Origin: Bradyrhizobium sp. 200
GTDB taxonomy: Bacteria > Pseudomonadota > Alphaproteobacteria > Rhizobiales > Xanthobacteraceae
NCBI RefSeq assembly: GCF_023100945.1
Contig: NZ_CP064689.1
Location: forward strand, 3,206,001 to 3,270,000
Reading direction: 5' to 3'
Length of the DNA: 64,000 bases
Under the pieces are notes generated by a model. The model had not been told where the DNA came from, did not search any database, and worked only from the letters and a program-made list of their open reading frames with translations. The translations under genes were made by a program, and so were the position numbers. Shown one piece after another: positions 63,773 to 64,000 of this stretch. Each line of letters starts with the position of its first letter. Positions within the stretch are counted from its first letter, which is position 1.

Positions 63773-64000
63773 ATGATCGAGCTGACAGTCAATGGCACCA
63801 AGCACCGGGTTGACGTCGTTCCTGAGATGCCCTTGCTTTGGGTGCTGCGCGACGAACTCGGTATCACAAGTCCCAAATATGGATGCGGAGTGGCGCAGTG
63901 TGGCGCCTGCACGGTCCGGATCGACGGAAAGGCTGTCCGTTCCTGCCAGTCGCGTGTCGGCGACCTCGCCGGAAAGTCGGTCGTCACGATCGAGGGGTTG
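63773..64000 (+). CDS. [2Fe-2S] subunit of a molybdenum hydroxylase (IorA-like), cut by window edge
   Basis: The first 76 residues are visible: [20 protein letters not shown] and [20 protein letters not shown]. The plant-ferredoxin-type cluster ligands appear as [11 protein letters not shown] and the later Cys in VRSCQSR. This is the N-terminal domain of the small subunit of xanthine-dehydrogenase-type enzymes such as isoquinoline 1-oxidoreductase. The large molybdopterin subunit should follow outside the window. GGGGG lies about ten bases before the ATG. The AraC gene 195 bases upstream on the same strand may also regulate it. Confidence 0.93.
   Translation, partial: MIELTVNGTKHRVDVVPEMPLLWVLRDELGITSPKYGCGVAQCGACTVRIDGKAVRSCQSRVGDLAGKSVVTIEGL

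Overview
The window looks like a chromosomal accessory stretch of a high-GC alphaproteobacterium, most likely Bradyrhizobium or a close relative in the Nitrobacteraceae. The basis is the dispersed palindromic element framed by GAGCATGATC and GATCATGCTC, a DUF6429-type relic, several ABC uptake operons with Tat-exported binding proteins, a FixK/FNR box, and many intergenic scraps of one repeat family. No tRNA, rRNA, CRISPR array or phage module was seen. The genus call is inference.

Layout. 1-5537: end of a LysR gene, msrA coupled to an acetolactate-synthase-like enzyme, an oxidoreductase relic, a PAP2 phosphatase with an apparent internal deletion, a long inverted repeat, a binding-protein relic and a DUF169 gene. 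5611-10182: a methyltransferase, a taurine/sulfonate/nitrate-type ABC operon and a divergent LysR regulator. 10286-13252: broken IS30, an IS1182 stub joined to a cyclase relic, an adenosine-specific-kinase-like gene and a dead LivF gene. 13311-20423: a signalling module made of a CBS/DUF294 protein, an SLC5-STAC histidine kinase, a small membrane protein, a protein joining a degenerate kinase to a DnaQ-type exonuclease, and a lone receiver. 20510-23329: a dispersed repeat, an apparently intact IS5-type element inserted at the stop codon of a 47-residue gene, then a run of relics that includes a decayed copy of a locus found intact at 40380-41520.

23452-29261: a complete dipeptide/oligopeptide-type ABC operon. 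29455-31898: an IS256 scrap, hypothetical genes and a tandem universal stress protein. 32330-36686: a promoter and a complete family-1 sugar or polyol-type ABC operon. 36731-39438: IS ends, relics, a receiver gene behind a perfect FixK/FNR box, and an intact IS1182 element. 39463-41631: bacterioferritin, a VOC protein and an NDUFA9-like epimerase. 41692-51625: small genes, including a poly-aspartate protein, two zinc-ribbon proteins, a GST and a tryptophanyl-tRNA synthetase with a structured leader, scattered among repeat scraps and relics. 51831-53413: a hybrid histidine kinase whose catalytic core has been deleted.

54476-58718: two convergent paralogous STAND regulators (winged helix plus NB-ARC), one with a long helical C-terminal half and one without. 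58974-63577: an ABM monooxygenase, a Tat-exported VOC protein, an aldo/keto reductase and an exported alpha/beta hydrolase on one strand, with an AraC regulator facing away. At the right edge a molybdenum-hydroxylase [2Fe-2S] subunit begins. Overall the DNA alternates intact transport and signalling operons with a dense graveyard of truncated genes and IS remnants.
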